Shown here: positions 52,377-62,002 of the stretch, one piece after another
Layout of the letters: each line of letters opens with the position of its first letter
How positions within the stretch are numbered: position 1 is the stretch's first letter
DNA from: Rhizobium sp.
GTDB taxonomy: Bacteria; Pseudomonadota; Alphaproteobacteria; Rhizobiales; Rhizobiaceae
Reading direction: 5' to 3'
NCBI GenBank assembly: GCA_027533385.1
Contig: JAPZUE010000041.1
Location: 1-64,000, forward strand
DNA length: 64,000 nt
The notes under the pieces: model-generated
The model's input: only the letters and a program-made list of their open reading frames with translations
What the model was told of the DNA's origin: nothing
The model's database searches: none
Made by a program: the position numbers and the translations under genes

Positions 52377-52602
52377 GCGCATGACAGTCTGAGGCTGACA
52401 TCACAGCACCGCATCCAGGCGACAGCTGCGCCCTTCCATCACCCGAATTCAGCGATCCATGACCTTTGTTGATGCCACCCTGCGGGTGGCTTGACCGGGC
52501 TTCGCGCCCTGCTAACGTGACGGCGCAATCAACGGATTTCGGCCTTTGCAGCCGATATCAGGGAGAATGGCCGCCCGCGAGCAAAGGGCCATGGAGAACA
52601 CG
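52377..52602. other. Leader region of the omega-aminotransferase gene
   Basis: No gene. GCCACCC-TGC-GGGTGGC (52474-52490) is a compact 7-bp hairpin and a GGGC/GCCC pair follows at about 52497-52511. They lie about 100 bases before the coding start and may affect the mRNA leader. No known riboswitch pattern is visible. Confidence 0.35.
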
Positions 52603-53931
52603 ATGTCTAACCGCCTGAATTCCACGCCGAACGACCTGCGCGCCTTCTGGATGCCGTTCACCGCGAACCGCCAGTACAAGAAGGAGCCGCGCCTCTTCGT
52701 CGGCGCCAAGGACATGCACTACACCACCCATGACGGCCGCCAGGTGCTCGACGGCACCGCCGGCCTCTGGTGTGTGAACGCCGGCCACTGCCGCCCGCTG
52801 ATCACCGAAGCGATCCGCGAGCAGGCCGGCGAACTCGACTATGCGCCCGCCTTCCAGCTCGGCCATCCCAAGGCCTTCGAACTGGCGAACCGCCTGATCG
52901 ACCTCGCCCCGGACAATATGGCCCATGTGCTCTACACCAATTCCGGCTCGGAATCGGTCGAGACAGCGCTGAAGGTGGCGCTCGCCTATCAGCGCGTGAA
53001 GGGGCAAGGGTCCCGCACCCGCCTGATTGGCCGCGAGCGCGGCTATCACGGCGTCAATTTCGGTGGCATCTCGGTCGGCGGCATCGTCTCCAACCGCAAG
53101 ATGTTCGGCACGCTTCTGACCGGCGTCGACCACCTGCCGCACACCCACCAGCCGGCCAAGAACGCCTTCACCAAGGGCATGCCTGAGCATGGCGGTGATC
53201 TTGCCGACGAGCTGGAGCGCATCGTCACGCTGCATGACGCCTCGACCATCGCGGCTGTCATCGTCGAGCCGGTCTCCGGTTCGACCGGCGTTCTGATCCC
53301 ACCGAAGGGCTACCTGCAGCGCCTGCGCGAGATCTGCACCAAGCACGGCATCCTGCTGATCTTCGACGAAGTCATCACCGGCTTCGGCCGCCTCGGCGCT
53401 CCCTTTGCCGCCCAGTATTTCGATGTGAAGCCGGATATCATGGTCACGGCCAAGGGCCTGACCAATGGCGTGATCCCGATGGGTGCGGTCTTCGTCACCG
53501 CCGAGATCCATGACGCCTTCATGCAGGGACCCGAGCACATGATCGAGTTCTTCCATGGCTACACCTATTCCGGCAACCCGATCGCCTCTGCGGCCGCTCT
53601 CGGCACGCTCGACACCTATCGTGACGAGAACCTCCTGACCCGCGCTGCCGAGATCGCACCCTACTGGGAAGAGAAACTGCATTCGCTGCGGGACTGCCCG
53701 AATGTCATCGACATCCGCAACCTCGGCCTGATCGGCGCGATCGAACTGAAACCGATCGACGGCGAACCGACGAAGCGCGCCTTCAACGCCTTCCTCAACG
53801 CCTATAACGACGGCCTCTTGATCCGCACCACCGGCGACATCATCGCGCTCTCGCCGCCGCTGATCATCACGCACGCCCAGATCGACGAGCTCTTCGACAA
53901 GCTGCGCAAGGTGCTGATGAACAACATCTGA
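52603..53931 (+). CDS. Omega-amino acid:pyruvate aminotransferase
   Basis: A 442-residue class III PLP aminotransferase, the standard length of beta-alanine/omega-amino acid:pyruvate transaminases. Features: FWMPFTANRQYKKEPRLFVG, the GSESVETALKVA phosphate region, RGYHGVNFGGISVGG, the aspartate of IFDEVITGFGRLG, and the PLP lysine in MVTAKGLTNGVIPMG. It should transfer amino groups from beta-alanine or related omega-amines to pyruvate. The ATG at 52603 is chosen because GGAG lies seven bases upstream; another in-frame ATG at 52591 is possible. It is monocistronic with a strong terminator. Confidence 0.93.
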   Translation: MSNRLNSTPNDLRAFWMPFTANRQYKKEPRLFVGAKDMHYTTHDGRQVLDGTAGLWCVNAGHCRPLITEAIREQAGELDYAPAFQLGHPKAFELANRLIDLAPDNMAHVLYTNSGSESVETALKVALAYQRVKGQGSRTRLIGRERGYHGVNFGGISVGGIVSNRKMFGTLLTGVDHLPHTHQPAKNAFTKGMPEHGGDLADELERIVTLHDASTIAAVIVEPVSGSTGVLIPPKGYLQRLREICTKHGILLIFDEVITGFGRLGAPFAAQYFDVKPDIMVTAKGLTNGVIPMGAVFVTAEIHDAFMQGPEHMIEFFHGYTYSGNPIASAAALGTLDTYRDENLLTRAAEIAPYWEEKLHSLRDCPNVIDIRNLGLIGAIELKPIDGEPTKRAFNAFLNAYNDGLLIRTTGDIIALSPPLIITHAQIDELFDKLRKVLMNNI

Positions 53932-53954
53932 GGCGAGACCTCGGAGCGGTTCGG

Positions 53955-53981
53955 AAAGGCGGCCCATGCGGCCGCCTTTTT
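53955..53981 (+). terminator. Rho-independent terminator of the aminotransferase gene
   Basis: AAGGCGGCC and GGCCGCCTT form a 9-bp stem with a 5-base loop, followed by TTTT. It lies 24 bases past the stop. Confidence 0.88.
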
Positions 53982-54186
53982 CGTGGCTTGCGCGAGGCTG
54001 ACCATGCGAGCGGCGCCGCGCTTGTCGCCTTCACCCTCCTCCCGTATTCTCTAGGGAATCGCACGTTCGATCCCGGCGCAGATGACCGCGTGGGCACGAC
54101 CGACGACTTTAGCAGTCCCGACCATTTCCGCTTCCGACATCAGGTCCGAGGCGATCTGTACGGGCCCAGGTCCCGGGAGGATTTCC

Positions 54187-54456
54187 GTGGTCGACCTTTT
54201 CAAGCGTATGTTCGGTAAAGACGCGTCTTCTGAAACTTCATCCGCCAGAACCGCACCGGAGCCGGAAGCGTTCTCTGCCGCCCGCGCCGACGAGGCGCGT
54301 CTGGCTGCCCGCCGGGCCCAGATCAGCAATGATCTCTTCGAGCTCCAGCAGATTGCCATGGCCGAACTCGCCCTGCGCAAGGAGCAGGATGCCGCAGCCG
54401 CCAAGGCCGGCTTCGAGGCGGAAGACGGCGTCGGCGGACGCGTGCTCACCGTCTGA
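54187..54456 (+). CDS. Small helical protein of unknown function
   Basis: An 89-residue protein: a short amphipathic start (VDLFKRMFGKDAS), a Ser/Ala/Glu-rich stretch, and a long helix (RLAARRAQISNDLFELQQIA, then MAELALRKEQDAAAAKAGF). There is no signal peptide, cysteine or known motif. I start at a GTG at 54187, which has GGGAGG six bases upstream; that site is the main support for the gene. It lies between the aminotransferase terminator and a strong hairpin, so it is probably monocistronic. Confidence 0.6.
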   Translation: MVDLFKRMFGKDASSETSSARTAPEPEAFSAARADEARLAARRAQISNDLFELQQIAMAELALRKEQDAAAAKAGFEAEDGVGGRVLTV

Positions 54457-54493
54457 CGACGCGCCTCATCAACCCAATCCACTGCCCCTGACA

Positions 54494-54529
54494 AAGCTGT
54501 GGCGTGATCGCACGCCACAGCTTCGGGTC
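54494..54529 (+). terminator. Strong hairpin after the small helical-protein gene
   Basis: AAGCTGTGGCGTG and CACGCCACAGCTT form a perfect 13-bp stem with a four-base loop (54494-54523). The following CGGGTCTTTTG has only a short T run, so termination is likely but not certain. Confidence 0.6.
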
Positions 54530-54636
54530 TTTTGCTGCCCTTCGTTTTTGTCTAAAGCGATCGTGGGGAGCAACAAAAGAACCCGAATGGCGTGAAAACC
54601 GACAGAGATCGGTCGCGCCGACCCTAGGAGCAGGAC

Positions 54637-55743
54637 ATGAAATTTCAACTTCTCGCCAGCGCAGCGCTTGCCGCGCTGATCGCCACCGCACCCGCTGCCC
54701 GTGCCGAAATCGTGCTCGGCCTGATGGCGCCGCTCACCGGCCCGCTGGCCGCCGTCGGCGCGCAGATCAAGAATGGTGCGGAAACCGCCGTCGAGGAAAT
54801 CAACAAGAAGGGCGGCATCAACGGCGAACAGGTGAGCCTGAAGATTGCCGACGATGCCGGCGAGCCGAAGCAGGGCGTTTCCGCCGCCAACCAGCTGGTC
54901 GGTGAAGGCGTGCGTTTCGTCGTTGGCCCGGTCACCTCGGGCGTCGCCGTGCCAGCCTCCAGCGTTCTCGCCGAAAACGGCGTGCTGATGGTCACCCCGA
55001 CCGCAACCGCCCCGGATCTGACCGCCCGCGGCCTCACCACTGTCTTCCGCACCTGCGGTCGCGACGACCAGCAGGCCGACGTGGCAGCCAAGTTCGTGCT
55101 GGGCAGCCTTAAGGACAAGAAGATCGCCATCCTCGACGACAAGGGCCAGTACGGCAAGGGCCTGGCAGATGCCTTCAAGGCAGCCCTCAACGCCGGTGGC
55201 GTCACCGAAGTCTTCAAGGATTCGCTGACGGCAGGCGAAAAGGACTTTGGCGCGCTCGTCACCCGCCTGAAGGCCGAAGGCGTCGAGGTCATCTATTTCG
55301 GCGGCTACCACCCGGAAGCCGGCCTTCTGGTGCGCCAGATGCAGGATGCCGGCCTGAAGGCCCAGCTGATAGCCGGTGACGGCCTGTCGAACAACGAATA
55401 TGTCACGATCGGTGGCGCGGCTGCCGAAGGCACGATCTTCACCAACGCCGCCGACGCCTTGAAGAACGAAGACAGCAAGGCCGCCGTTGCCGCACTGGCC
55501 GCAAAGTCCATTCCTGCCGAAGCCTTCACGCTGAACGCCTATGCGGCCGTCGAAGTCATTGCCGCCGGCATCGCCAAGGCCGGCAGCATCGATGACGCCG
55601 AAGCCGTGGCTGCAGCCCTCAAGGACGGCTCGGAAATTCCGACCGCCATCGGCAAGCTGACCTATGGCGAAACCGGCGACCTCACCTCCCAGAGCTTCGC
55701 CGTCTACAAGTGGGAAGCCGGCAAGACAGTTTCGGCTGAGTAA
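54637..55743 (+). CDS. LivK-type branched-chain amino acid binding protein (orphan)
   Basis: A 368-residue periplasmic binding protein of the Leu/Ile/Val (PBP1) class. A signal peptide (to about residue 23, ARA-EI) is followed by [53 protein letters not shown], and the [15 protein letters not shown] hinge region. Ligand is probably an amino acid. No livHMGF permease or ATPase genes are adjacent, so it must serve a transporter encoded elsewhere, as is common in rhizobia. AGGAG lies upstream of the ATG at 54637 and a terminator closes the gene. Confidence 0.92.
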   Translation: MKFQLLASAALAALIATAPAARAEIVLGLMAPLTGPLAAVGAQIKNGAETAVEEINKKGGINGEQVSLKIADDAGEPKQGVSAANQLVGEGVRFVVGPVTSGVAVPASSVLAENGVLMVTPTATAPDLTARGLTTVFRTCGRDDQQADVAAKFVLGSLKDKKIAILDDKGQYGKGLADAFKAALNAGGVTEVFKDSLTAGEKDFGALVTRLKAEGVEVIYFGGYHPEAGLLVRQMQDAGLKAQLIAGDGLSNNEYVTIGGAAAEGTIFTNAADALKNEDSKAAVAALAAKSIPAEAFTLNAYAAVEVIAAGIAKAGSIDDAEAVAAALKDGSEIPTAIGKLTYGETGDLTSQSFAVYKWEAGKTVSAE

Positions 55744-55767
55744 GGCTGCGCCATAGCAGGCAAAGGA

Positions 55768-55795
55768 AAGGCGGCCCGGAAGGGTCGCCTTTTTT
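55768..55795 (+). terminator. Rho-independent terminator of the LivK-type gene
   Basis: AAAGGCGGCCC and GGGTCGCCTTT pair with one G-T and are followed by TTTT. It lies 24 bases past the stop. Confidence 0.85.
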
Positions 55796-55818
55796 CGTTG
55801 CGGCAGAGTACGGAAATC

Positions 55819-55936
55819 CACCCTCCCCTTGAGGGGGAGGGTCGGAGCGCAGCTCCGGGGTGGGGTGACCGGGCGGCGGGTGCTCTAATCCACCCCACCC
55901 GCGCGTACCGCGCGACCTCCCCCTTGAGCGGAGGGC
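55819..55936. repeat. Composite palindromic element, second family, copy 2
   Basis: The first 50 bases (CCACCCTCCCC-TTGA-GGGGGAGGGT, GGAGC..GCTCC, GGGGTGGGGTGACC) are nearly identical to those of the element at 34281. The right part has CCACCCCACCC, a CGCGCG-type hairpin and ACCTCCCCCTTGAG. It sits just after the LivK-type terminator and is followed 30 bases later by an element of the first family. Confidence 0.75.
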
Positions 55937-55965
55937 GGGTTGCGGCCAACTTTTTTGCCGTGTGG

Positions 55966-56160
55966 TACCCCCCTCTGTCCTACCGGACATCTCCCCCTCA
56001 AGGGGGGAGATCGGAATGCGGAGAGGAACTGCCCTCAAGCCTCTGCCCGAAGCCTCCGAATGCAAGACGCAATAGCGAGCACGGGTCAGGAGGCACACAA
56101 TCGGCTGGCAATCTCCCCCCTTGAGGGGGAGATGTCGGCGTAGCCGACAGAGGGGGGTTA
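55966..56160. repeat. Composite inverted-repeat element, first family
   Basis: TACCCCCCTCTGTCC (55966-55980) and GACAGAGGGGGGTTA at the right end frame two C-rich/G-rich hairpins (about 55990-56011 and 56112-56134). A GTCGGCGTAGCCGAC hairpin lies inside the right arm, as in the element at 57178-57373. The centre (56012-56111) differs from the other copies. It is followed by the end of the DCC gene. Confidence 0.75.
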
Positions 56161-56194
56161 GGCATGCACCGACGATACGGCCGCTGAGCTACCC

Positions 56195-56608
56195 TCACAA
56201 AATCCGATCGCGAAACTCCTGTGACGGCAGCCAGCAGCTGTCGCGCTTGCCGAAGAGCCGGTATCGGTTTCGGGCGATCAGCAGATAGAGCGGGTCGCGG
56301 ATGAGACGTGGAACCAGCTTGAAGACCGCGAGCGCCTTCCACGGCCAGCCAAGCCCGGCATAGATGGCAAGCACCGCATCGCTGTCGCGCAGCATATGCT
56401 CACCATCAACGACGATGATGCTGTCGGGATTGGTCGGATCGATACCGAAGCGGCGATAAAGGGCAGCACCCACCTCGCCCTGCATCGAGGCAAGGCGGAA
56501 GCGTTTGTTGCGGTCATGGGACAGCACGAACTGCGCATTGGCCGAGCAGAGGATGCATTCGGCATCAAAGAGGATGATAGGACCAATGGCGTCGGTTGCA
56601 GTATCCAT
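56195..56608 (-). CDS. DCC (DUF393) family thiol-disulfide oxidoreductase-like protein
   Basis: A 137-residue thioredoxin-like protein. ILFDAECILCSANAQFVL carries the D-x-x-C-x-x-C signature of the DCC family, and DSIIVVDGEHMLRDSDAVL and WKALAVFKLVP follow as in relatives. These proteins are predicted thiol oxidoreductases; partners are unknown. The start ATG at 56608 precedes the family motif by about 18 residues; the upstream site (GCGGG) is weak. It is divergent from the rhodanese gene, with overlapping leader regions. Confidence 0.85.
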   Translation of the reverse strand: MDTATDAIGPIILFDAECILCSANAQFVLSHDRNKRFRLASMQGEVGAALYRRFGIDPTNPDSIIVVDGEHMLRDSDAVLAIYAGLGWPWKALAVFKLVPRLIRDPLYLLIARNRYRLFGKRDSCWLPSQEFRDRIL

Positions 56609-56734
56609 GACCCGCAAGCTAGGCCAACTCGCCGACGGCGTCCATGCGGCAGGAGGTCCTGTGCAGACATGCGGGCGCGACAGCGCTAGGATGATCGCAT
56701 GACGCAAGATGGGTCACGCGGCGGGGAGGATGTG

Positions 56735-57136
56735 ATGAAGAAGGGTTACAAGGACTTGCTGGCGGAAGCCGAGGCTTTGGTCGAGGCCGTCGATGTGGCC
56801 GAGGCAGGCCGCCTGCATGGCCGCGACAACGTCCTCTTCATCGATCTGCGCGACCCGCGCGAGCGCGAACGGGAAGGCACGATCCCTGAAGCTTTCTCCT
56901 GCCCGCGCGGCATGCTGGAATTCTGGATCGATCCCGAAAGCCCCTATCACAAACCTGTCTTCGCAGAGGACAAGCTGTTCCTTTTCTACTGTGCCAGCGG
57001 CTGGCGCTCGGCACTCGCCACGAAAACCGCGCTTGAGATGGGCCTCGACAACGTCTGCCATCTCGAAGGCGGCTTCACCGCCTGGCGCGATGCGGGCCTG
57101 CCGGTGGAGGCTGTGGTGGCCAAGGCGAAGGGCTGA
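56735..57136 (+). CDS. Rhodanese-like sulfurtransferase
   Basis: A 133-residue single-domain rhodanese. VLFIDLRDPREREREGTIPE is the opening strand and CH2-like motif, the catalytic cysteine is C86 in FYCASGWRSA, and CHLEGGFTAWRDAGLP closes the fold. It may transfer sulfane sulfur; the physiological acceptor is unknown. The ATG at 56735 is chosen because GGAGG lies five bases upstream; an in-frame ATG at 56699 has no site. The divergent neighbour is a DCC thiol protein. Confidence 0.9.
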   Translation: MKKGYKDLLAEAEALVEAVDVAEAGRLHGRDNVLFIDLRDPREREREGTIPEAFSCPRGMLEFWIDPESPYHKPVFAEDKLFLFYCASGWRSALATKTALEMGLDNVCHLEGGFTAWRDAGLPVEAVVAKAKG

Positions 57137-57177
57137 GTGGCGAGCTGTGGGGTGCGACTTGCCCAGCGCCTGTGGTG

Positions 57178-57373
57178 CCCCCCTCTGCCCTCCTGAGCTT
57201 GTCGAAGGGCGGGCATCTCCCCCTCGAGGGGAGATTGGCGCGCGGCATCGCGTTGCCCACTAAACCCCGTGGTTAAAACGTCCAACCTGCAGCTGCCTTG
57301 AGGAGGCAGATGGCCAAACGGCAATCTCCCCCCTTGAGGGGGAGATGTCGGCGTAGCCGACAGAGGGGGGTAT
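57178..57373. repeat. Composite inverted-repeat element, first family
   Basis: CCCCCCTCTG at the left and CAGAGGGGGGTA at the right (ending 57372) are the outer arms. Inside lie CATCTCCCCCTCGAGGGGAG (near 57214) and TCTCCCCCC-TTGA-GGGGGAGATG (57325-57347), followed by GTCGGCGTAGCCGAC. The left arm carries the AGCTTGTCGAAGGGCG segment found in inverse form in the 5449 element (GCCCTTCGACACGCT). It fills most of the gap between the rhodanese and epimerase genes. Confidence 0.72.
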
Positions 57374-57502
57374 CGGAGCACGAGGGAGAGGCTGCAGCGA
57401 CAGCGACCCTCGAAGGACGAGGTTCGCCAGCAATGCCCATTTCCCCGTCGCGCTCCCCGCGTGATCGCCCTAGGATGGTCAAGACCATTCAGAGGAGCGC
57501 CC

Positions 57503-58372
57503 ATGTCCGAGACGATTCGCATTGCCAATGCTGAGCTTGCCGTAGAAGTCTCGACGCTCGGCGCCGAGATGCAGTCGCTGAAGACGGCGGATGGCCGGAA
57601 CTGGCTGTGGAATGGCGATGCCGCCTGGTGGACGGGCCGCTCGCCGATCCTCTTTCCGATCGTCGGCAAGGCCCCGGGCGATCTGCTGGCGGTCAATGGC
57701 AAGACCTATCCGATGGCGCAGCACGGCATTGCCCGCCGCCGCGAATTCGTCATCGCCGAGCAGACGGCGACCGCCTGTCGCCACGAACTCGTTTCGTCCT
57801 CCGAGACCCGCGAGGTCTATCCCTTCGACTTCCGCCTGATACTCGAGCACAGCCTGAACCTCCGGACATTGACGGTCACGGCCACTGTCGAAAACACCGG
57901 CGCCGGCCCACTGCCCTTCGGCATCGGCTTTCACCCGGCTTTCCTCTGGCCACTGCCGGGGGCTATGGACAAGGCCCATGCGGTAATCCTCGACAACGGC
58001 GCGGAACCCGGCGTCGTCCAGCTCGAAGGCGGACTGATCGGCAAGACGCTGCCGACCTCGCCCTTCAAGGCGGGCCGGCTGGAGCTCAGTCACGACCTCT
58101 TTGCAAACGACGCGCTGATCTTCCCGGAAGGGGCCGGCACCGGGCTGACCTTTGCAGCAGAGGGCGGCCCGTCGCTCGCATTCCGTTTCGAAAACCTGCC
58201 CAATATCGCGCTCTGGCAGAAGCCCGGCGCGCCCTTCCTCTGCGTGGAACCCTGGCACGGCATGGCAGCCCATGCCGGCGGCAGGGCGGAGCTCGTCGAG
58301 CGGCCCTATACGGTGGCGCTGGCAGCCGGAGACGCCATGCGGTTTGGGTTTACGGTCGAGATCAAGGGCTGA
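57503..58372 (+). CDS. Aldose 1-epimerase family protein
   Basis: A 289-residue galactose-mutarotase-fold enzyme of the YihR/LacX-like group. ELAVEVSTLGAEMQSLKTAD, PILFPIVGKAPGD, MAQHGIARRREFVI (conserved histidine), and the base/acid residues in GIGFHPAFLWPLP and LCVEPWHGMAAHAG are all present. It interconverts anomers of a hexose or hexose phosphate. GAGGAG lies before the ATG at 57503. It follows a repeat element and is followed after 125 bases by an unrelated cyclase gene. Confidence 0.88.
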   Translation: MSETIRIANAELAVEVSTLGAEMQSLKTADGRNWLWNGDAAWWTGRSPILFPIVGKAPGDLLAVNGKTYPMAQHGIARRREFVIAEQTATACRHELVSSSETREVYPFDFRLILEHSLNLRTLTVTATVENTGAGPLPFGIGFHPAFLWPLPGAMDKAHAVILDNGAEPGVVQLEGGLIGKTLPTSPFKAGRLELSHDLFANDALIFPEGAGTGLTFAAEGGPSLAFRFENLPNIALWQKPGAPFLCVEPWHGMAAHAGGRAELVERPYTVALAAGDAMRFGFTVEIKG

Positions 58373-58497
58373 AAACTGAGACGGCACATCCAGACGCCTT
58401 CGCCTCCGCTCAAGCCCATCTCCGCCAGTTAAACCCCTTGCCGGTACCAACGCTTCGGCTACTCTCAATAGGTCAAGAGCCATGGAAAGGGACGAAT

Positions 58498-59310
58498 ATG
58501 TGCAATCAATGCGTCATGGAAAATGTAAAGCAGAGCATGCTGTCGCGCCGTTCGCTGTTCAAGGGCATGGCCGTCGCCACGGCAGCGGTCGCCACGGGCG
58601 GGATCGCCAAGCCGGTGCTGGCACAGCAGAGCCCGAGCAAGGTGGTGGACCTCACCCATGCCTATGACGGGTCCTTCCCGACTTTCGATGGCAAGCCGGG
58701 CATCGAATACGAATGGGCCGTGGAATTTGCCGGCAACGGCTACCAGCTGCACAAGCTGACCATCTTCGAACACACGGGCACCCATATCGACGCCCCCTTC
58801 CACTTCAGCGCCGACGGCAAGAGCGTCGACCAGATCGAGCCGGAACAGCTGGTCGCGCCGCTCGCCATCATCGACATCACCGACCGGGCCAAGGACGACG
58901 CAAACGCAACAATCGAGGCCGCCGATGTCGAGGCCTGGATCAGCGCCAATGGCGAGATCCCCAGGGGCGCGGTCGTGGCATTGCGCTCCGGCTGGGCGAA
59001 GAAGGTGACCGATCCGGCCTTCCGCAATGACGGCGAAGGCAAGTTCGCCTTCCCGGGCTTTGCCAAGTCGGCGACTGACCTGCTCGCAACGCTGGATGTG
59101 GCGGCCATCGGCGTCGACACGCTGTCGCTCGACCCAGGCAATTCCGCCGATTTCGGTGTCCACACCAGCTGGCTGCCGGGCGGTCGCTACGGCATCGAAT
59201 GCCTGAACAACCTGGAGGAACTGCCGATCAAGGGCGCGACGATCGTCGTCGGCGCGCCGAAGCACAAGCGCGGCACCGGCGGCCCGGCCCGCGTTCTGGC
59301 TCTGGTCTGA
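58498..59310 (+). CDS. Tat-exported cyclase family (kynurenine formamidase-like) protein
   Basis: A 270-residue metal-dependent hydrolase of the cyclase family. The Tat signal SRRSLFKGM (arginines 17-18) precedes a hydrophobic stretch and a VLA-QQ cleavage site, so the folded enzyme is sent to the periplasm. The metal site HTGTHIDAPFHF is intact, and AIGVDTLSLDPGN and GARY-like GGRYGIECLNNLEELP follow. The extreme N-terminus carries two cysteines (MCNQC), which is unusual before a Tat motif. The substrate is unknown; family members hydrolyse formylkynurenine, cyclic amides or related compounds. AAGGGA lies six bases before the ATG. The next gene (AhpD-like) begins 13 bases after its stop, so they are probably one transcript. 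Confidence 0.88.
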   Translation: MCNQCVMENVKQSMLSRRSLFKGMAVATAAVATGGIAKPVLAQQSPSKVVDLTHAYDGSFPTFDGKPGIEYEWAVEFAGNGYQLHKLTIFEHTGTHIDAPFHFSADGKSVDQIEPEQLVAPLAIIDITDRAKDDANATIEAADVEAWISANGEIPRGAVVALRSGWAKKVTDPAFRNDGEGKFAFPGFAKSATDLLATLDVAAIGVDTLSLDPGNSADFGVHTSWLPGGRYGIECLNNLEELPIKGATIVVGAPKHKRGTGGPARVLALV

Positions 59311-59323
59311 GAAGGCATATCAA

Positions 59324-59752
59324 ATGGCGGTTCTCCCCCTGTTGAGCGATGAGGAGGCGAGCGCACAAGCGCTCGCCGTCTTCAACGATATCCGCACGAA
59401 ACGCGGCACCGACTACGTCAACAATTTCTGGCGGGCGCTCGCCCATGATCCGGACGAGCTGAAGGCGGTCTGGGACCGGCTGCAGACGGTGATGGCGCCG
59501 GGTGCCCTCGACCCACTGGTCAAGGAACTGATCTACATCGCCGTTTCCGCGACCAACGGCTGCGCCTATTGCGTCCACTCCCACACCGCCTCCGCCAAGG
59601 CCAAGGGCCTGACACCCGAGATGCATGCGGAACTGCTGCAGGTGATTGCCATGGCAAGCCGGACCAATGCCCTGGCAGTGGCGCTTGGCGTCCCGGTGGA
59701 TGAGCGCTTTGAGGCAGAGGTGGCAGTGAAGGGAACCAAAGCGAACGAATAG
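59324..59752 (+). CDS. AhpD-like carboxymuconolactone decarboxylase family protein
   Basis: A 142-residue helical protein with the CMD/AhpD core: [21 protein letters not shown] contains the redox pair CAYC and the following histidine, and the family helix [17 protein letters not shown] comes after. Such proteins are peroxidase-related thiol enzymes or decarboxylases; function here is unknown. It begins 13 bases after the cyclase gene and probably shares its promoter. The site upstream (GAGAAGG) is moderate. Confidence 0.85.
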   Translation: MAVLPLLSDEEASAQALAVFNDIRTKRGTDYVNNFWRALAHDPDELKAVWDRLQTVMAPGALDPLVKELIYIAVSATNGCAYCVHSHTASAKAKGLTPEMHAELLQVIAMASRTNALAVALGVPVDERFEAEVAVKGTKANE

Positions 59753-59835
59753 CGCAAGCGATTATCACCTCCGTTTCCCTTCGACATTCCCAATCGGTAG
59801 AATGCGCTTGGAACAACAGAATCGGAGAGCCCGCC

Positions 59836-61530
59836 ATGACCGACCTCGAACGCCGCATCGATCAGGGGACAGGCCGCGAGCCGGCGGACATCGTCCTGAA
59901 AGGTGGGCGCTTCTTCGATCTGGTCACCGGCGAACTGGTCGCATCAGACATTGCCATCTGCGGCGAGACCATCATCGGCACCGTCGAGAGTTACGAAGGC
60001 CGCGAGGTGATCGACATCACCGGCAAGATCGTCGTGCCCGGCTTCATCGACACCCATCTGCATATCGAAAGCTCGCTGGTCACCCCGCATGAATTCGACC
60101 GCTGCGTCCTGCCCTATGGCGTGACGACCGTGATTTGCGATCCGCATGAGATCGCCAATGTGCTCGGCACCGAAGGCATCCAGTTCTTTCTCGATTCGGC
60201 CGAGCAGACGATCATGGATATTCGCGTCCAGCTCTCCTCCTGCGTGCCGGCTACACATCTGGAAACCTCCGGCGCCGATCTGCCGATCGAACGTTTGTTG
60301 CCCTTCCGCAGCCACCCGAAGGTCATCGGCCTTGCCGAATTCATGAATTTCCCGGGCGTGATCCACAAGGATCCGATCTGCATGGCAAAACTCGAAGCCT
60401 TCCAGGACGGCCATATCGACGGCCATTCGCCGCTGCTCTCGGGCCGGGATCTCAACGGCTATCTCTCCGCCCGCATCCGCACCGACCACGAATGCACAAG
60501 TGCTACCGAAGCCCTGGAGAAGATCCGCAAGGGCATGCATATCCTCGTGCGCGAAGGCTCGGTGTCGAAAGACCTGCACGCCCTGATGCCGATCCTGACC
60601 GAGCGGCTATCGCCTTTCCTTGCGCTCTGCACCGACGATCGCAACCCGCTCGACATCGCCGAACAGGGCCATCTCGACTATCTGATCCGCGAGGCAATTC
60701 GACACGGCGTAGAGCCGCTCGCCGTCTACCGCGCCGCCTCGATTTCGGCGGCCCGCGCCTTTGGCCTACGGGATCGCGGCCTGGTGGCCCCGGGCTGGCG
60801 CGCCGATCTCGTCGTGATCGACAGCCTGGAAAACTGCAAGGCCGAGATGGTGTTTGCCGCCGGTCGCCGCGTGACGGACGAACTCTTCGCCACCCGCAAG
60901 ACTGTCGCCCCCGTCGGTCTCGACAGCGTCAAGGCCAGGGTCGTTAAGGCTGCCGATTTCGGTGTGCCGGTGGCGGAAGGCGAAACACCTGTGATCGGCG
61001 TGATGCCCGGCAAGATCATCACCGAACACCGCCGTTACAAGCTGCCGACCTCGGGCAACCAGACCGCAGTCGATCTCGCAAACGACGTGATCAAGGTCGC
61101 CGTCATCGAGCGGCACGGCAAAAACGGCAACCATGCCAATGGCTTCGTCCAGGGTTTCGGCCTGAAGAAAGGCGCGATCGCCTCGACCGTCGGCCATGAC
61201 AGCCACAATATCTGCGTCGTCGGCGTCTCCGAGGAAGACATGGCGCTCGCCGCCAACCATCTGGGCGAAATCAAGGGCGGTTTCGTCGTGGTCGAGGACG
61301 GCAAGGTGACCGGCGAAATCCCGCTCCCCGTCGCCGGCCTGATGAGCTTAGAGCCCTATGAGAGCGTGCGCGACACGCTGCACCACTTGAGAAAAGCCGC
61401 CTATGCCCTTGGAACGACTCTGGAAGAACCCTTCCTCCAGGTTGCCTTCCTGCCGCTTCCCGTGATCCCGCATCTGAAGATTTCCGACAAGGGCATGGTG
61501 GATGTCGACCAGTTCAAGCTGATCGGGTGA
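59836..61530 (+). CDS. ade: Adenine deaminase
   Basis: A 564-residue amidohydrolase of the Ade class. Metal ligands: [18 protein letters not shown] and [10 protein letters not shown]. Other features: [20 protein letters not shown], the [14 protein letters not shown] region and [12 protein letters not shown] of the C-terminal half. It converts adenine to hypoxanthine and ammonia, feeding purine salvage or nitrogen supply. GGAGAG precedes the ATG at 59836. The gap after the AhpD-like gene is 83 bases, so it may have its own promoter. Confidence 0.95.
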   Translation: MTDLERRIDQGTGREPADIVLKGGRFFDLVTGELVASDIAICGETIIGTVESYEGREVIDITGKIVVPGFIDTHLHIESSLVTPHEFDRCVLPYGVTTVICDPHEIANVLGTEGIQFFLDSAEQTIMDIRVQLSSCVPATHLETSGADLPIERLLPFRSHPKVIGLAEFMNFPGVIHKDPICMAKLEAFQDGHIDGHSPLLSGRDLNGYLSARIRTDHECTSATEALEKIRKGMHILVREGSVSKDLHALMPILTERLSPFLALCTDDRNPLDIAEQGHLDYLIREAIRHGVEPLAVYRAASISAARAFGLRDRGLVAPGWRADLVVIDSLENCKAEMVFAAGRRVTDELFATRKTVAPVGLDSVKARVVKAADFGVPVAEGETPVIGVMPGKIITEHRRYKLPTSGNQTAVDLANDVIKVAVIERHGKNGNHANGFVQGFGLKKGAIASTVGHDSHNICVVGVSEEDMALAANHLGEIKGGFVVVEDGKVTGEIPLPVAGLMSLEPYESVRDTLHHLRKAAYALGTTLEEPFLQVAFLPLPVIPHLKISDKGMVDVDQFKLIG

Positions 61531-61756
61531 GGATTGCGGCGTCGTGTGTACCCGGGCAGAATTCAGTGCGAGGCGTGTCACAATGCCGAATGCCCAGCTT
61601 CTCCACAGGGAACATACCGACAAGGCCGCTCCTTTTTCGTCTATCTCGCTGAATTTCATCTCGTTGGGAAAAAGAATTCCAAATCGAATGCGGTCGCACT
61701 GAACGCATGCAGGCAAGCCTCAAGATCAAGTCCAGTTACAAAGCTGGAGGAAAGCC

Positions 61757-62002
61757 ATGCCGGTCGTCTTTCGAAAACACGGATATCGTTTCCTATTCTA
61801 TTCGAACGAGGGATCACCGCGCGAACCCGTTCACATCCACGTCTTCCGGGCTGGTGACGATGCGAAGGTCTGGCTGGAACCGCAGATTGCGCTCGCCGAG
61901 AGCAACGGGTTCAACAGCCGGGAACTGTCTGATATCATGCGCATTGTGAACGAGAACCGTTCAGAGATCGAAAGGGCGTGGCATGAACATTTCGGCGACT
62001 GA
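61757..62002 (+). CDS. DUF4160 protein
   Basis: An 81-residue protein: MPVVFRKHGYRFLFYSNEGS, REPVHIHVFRAGDDAKVWL, and ELSDIMRIVNENRSEIERAW, the pattern of DUF4160. The family commonly precedes a DUF2442 gene, as here, and the pair has been proposed as a toxin-antitoxin-like module, not proven for most members. GGAGG lies before the ATG at 61757. The two genes overlap by 20 bases. The 226-base gap after ade (61531-61756) holds no recognisable feature. Confidence 0.88.
   Translation: MPVVFRKHGYRFLFYSNEGSPREPVHIHVFRAGDDAKVWLEPQIALAESNGFNSRELSDIMRIVNENRSEIERAWHEHFGD

Noticed and set aside
54469..55821. 450-codon frame opposite the LivK-type gene
   Set aside because: Antisense shadow of a signal-peptide-bearing binding protein gene.
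55819..57373. C-rich repeats as a CRISPR array
   Set aside because: The repeats are irregularly spaced inverted elements with unlike centres and no uniform spacers or cas genes.
57607..58497. Long N-terminal extension of the cyclase frame into the epimerase gene
   Set aside because: These codons are a +1-frame shadow of the epimerase (Arg/Pro-rich). The real start at 58498 has a ribosome site and a Tat signal.
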